From positions 35,787,521 to 35,851,520 of the forward strand of contig NC_058193.1 in assembly GCF_907165205.1 (NCBI RefSeq): a stretch of 64,000 bases of DNA, read 5' to 3'. Shown in pieces: positions 62,467 to 64,000 of the stretch (position 1 is its first letter; each line of letters begins with the position of its first letter). Source of the DNA: Coccinella septempunctata. Lineage: Eukaryota; Arthropoda; Insecta; Coleoptera; Coccinellidae. The notes under the pieces were generated by a model. The model ran no database searches, had not been told where the DNA came from, and saw only the letters and a list, made by a program, of their open reading frames with translations. A program made the translations under genes and the position numbers.

Positions 62467-64000
62467 ACGTATTGCAGAATGATCAGAAACTCACCAAATT
62501 TGTCCTAATTGCCTAAATTCGTTGAAAAACCAGTAATCATTTGAATCGAAATTTTGAAGGCTTGTTCTGTGGAAAATTCATCTTCAGTTAGAAGGTTTTT
62601 CATAAATCTGATGTACTTGAATTCAGGAGTGTTTTCCCTTGTCAAGAAAAGTCTGGAGGGTCTCTGAAAAACTGTTAATACGCCCACCACCCTTGTAGAT
62701 ATCACACTGTCTCAATTAACAACAGCGCTTATCATAAATTTCTTATTCAAAAATTATGGTTCATCCCTTCACCTCATTTCATTAGGAAGTGGTTGGAATA
62801 GAGAAGGCTACACATATCTAGCTCGTATAGCATGTAGACGTCTTAACTGACCACGCCATTCTATAAATCATGGGCAGCAGACCCTGAGGGTATGGGAATC
62901 ACCACTTTTTCCTTTCAGTAACTAGAATTCTCAGTCTGGGTCCGAGAAAACATGGGATTGTTGATGTGTCTTTAGGAAGGCTGTATAATTAGTGGAAAAG
63001 AGATAATGCACAATTAGAAATCTTTCAGGAGAACTGTGTATGTGTATATGTAAATATAAAGTTTTTGCAGGTCGTGCTCGATTTGTGAAAAATTCAAATA
63101 GTCATAAATAAAGATGGAGAAACTCTAGAAATAATTGTATACCAAAGTTACGAACAGATATTTTTCTGAAATTGCTCAAGTCTGGAATATGCAACTGAAT
63201 TCTGCATTTCAAATGAAGTTGAAGTGAATGGGAAATTTGAATTAATCCATCGAACTCATTTGTGTACCATTGAGTAGAATATTATCGACTCTTGATATTA
63301 TCTAAACCAGTATCAGTTACTGTATCAATAACCTAATGATATTATGAATGGTGAGTAGTATTGAATTACGATGAAACACTTCCAATAGCAAATTATTATA
63401 AGATATCAGAAGAATGGTTGGTTAGTAATCAGCTATAACCAAAAAGATTTTTGCTTCCTACTTTTGTCTATAGGGCATATTTTGTTTTTTCAATCAGATC
63501 AATTGAATGTCTCATGGCTTTATCGATAAAATACTTGTTTTCAATGATTATACAAATCTCCATTGACTAAAACAAGAATTGCATTCAATACAACAATTAT
63601 ATAACAAAAGAGTAAACTTAACAAAACAAACCAACAAGTAAGGCCACATTATTACAACTAAGTGCCCAATTTTTTAGCCAGGTTGAGCTACTCCGACCAA
63701 AAAACCAAAAGGATCAGAAATAAGAAAAAACTTTTGGTTCGTACTTTTAATTGGGTATTACAACATTATACAGTTCATATTTTTTCTGAAAGGGAAAGTC
63801 TATATGGCCATTTATTTTATGAACCGTTTTCCAATTTGAACCTGTTCCTTGCCAAAAAATTGGCATATAACAACACCATCTATAGCCTATGTCCTAATGA
63901 ATCATTACTGCTCTCTCATTGTGTCAGTCACTCGGATCATGCTCTAAATCGACAGATCGCGTGTTCATTATTCGTAATATTGTACTGATGCTGTGAGAAA
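62467..64000. other. Gene-free stretch at the right edge
   Basis: No recognisable exon on either strand. The open frame at 63662-63988 (plus) has no ATG start and no recognised domain. Confidence 0.4.

Noticed and set aside
62286..62516. Plus-strand ORF
   Set aside because: Overlaps the longer minus-strand ORF and shows no features of its own.

Overview
This window is eukaryotic nuclear DNA from an insect, probably a beetle (the order is an inference). It is AT-rich. Its genes have several short introns with GT/AG borders, and its proteins are typical animal ones: empty spiracles, innexin 3, DOCK/sponge, Mic60, a GDP-fucose transporter and pitchoune. Degenerate mariner and Tc1 copies, MITE-like elements and a satellite array fill much of the rest. 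Exon borders were read by eye from splice sites and reading frame. Gene names come from recalled family motifs, not from a database search.

Left part (1-35.8 kb) is gene-poor. The only firm gene is the first coding exon of an empty spiracles-like homeobox gene (minus strand, 10.8-11.4 kb). Its homeobox exon is not visible to the left, so the first intron probably runs off the window. Around it lie several copies of one element with long terminal inverted repeats, a small G-rich MITE-like element, and a stretch rich in AATTACCGC/TAATTA words that could be regulatory. Further right are a dead Tc1-like transposase (15.6-16.6 kb), about 10.7 tandem copies of a ~492.5-bp satellite (19.5-24.8 kb), two opposed clusters of a ~174-bp repeat (24.8-27.0 kb) and a dead mariner (28.4-29.3 kb).

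Middle part (35.8-51.5 kb) is compact. FAHD2-like (+) and mRpL35 (-) converge. mRpL35 and Mic60 (+) are head to head, 405 bp apart. A short Vti1b-like SNARE (+) and a GDP-fucose transporter (+) follow. The transporter converges on a two-Ig-domain membrane protein (-). pitchoune/DDX18 (-, 10 coding exons) is head to head with sponge/DOCK3-4 (+). The sponge start lies in a 37-nt coding exon at 51437-51473, and a 2.9-copy minisatellite sits between the two start codons.

Right part (51.5-64 kb): three sponge exons are visible (51437-51473, 55424-55701, 55768-55916). No further sponge exon was found. Innexin 3 is complete on the opposite strand (57.4-59.0 kb), probably inside a sponge intron. The last 5 kb has no recognisable gene apart from one unclassified ORF beside a transposon-like terminus.

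Three neighbouring genes (FAHD2-like, mRpL35, Mic60) are linked by mitochondrial function; the others have unrelated roles. I found no convincing new multi-gene system. The most unusual signals are the higher-order satellite, the motif minisatellite at the pit/spg divergent promoter, the short Vti1b, the nested innexin and the uncharacterised Ig receptor.
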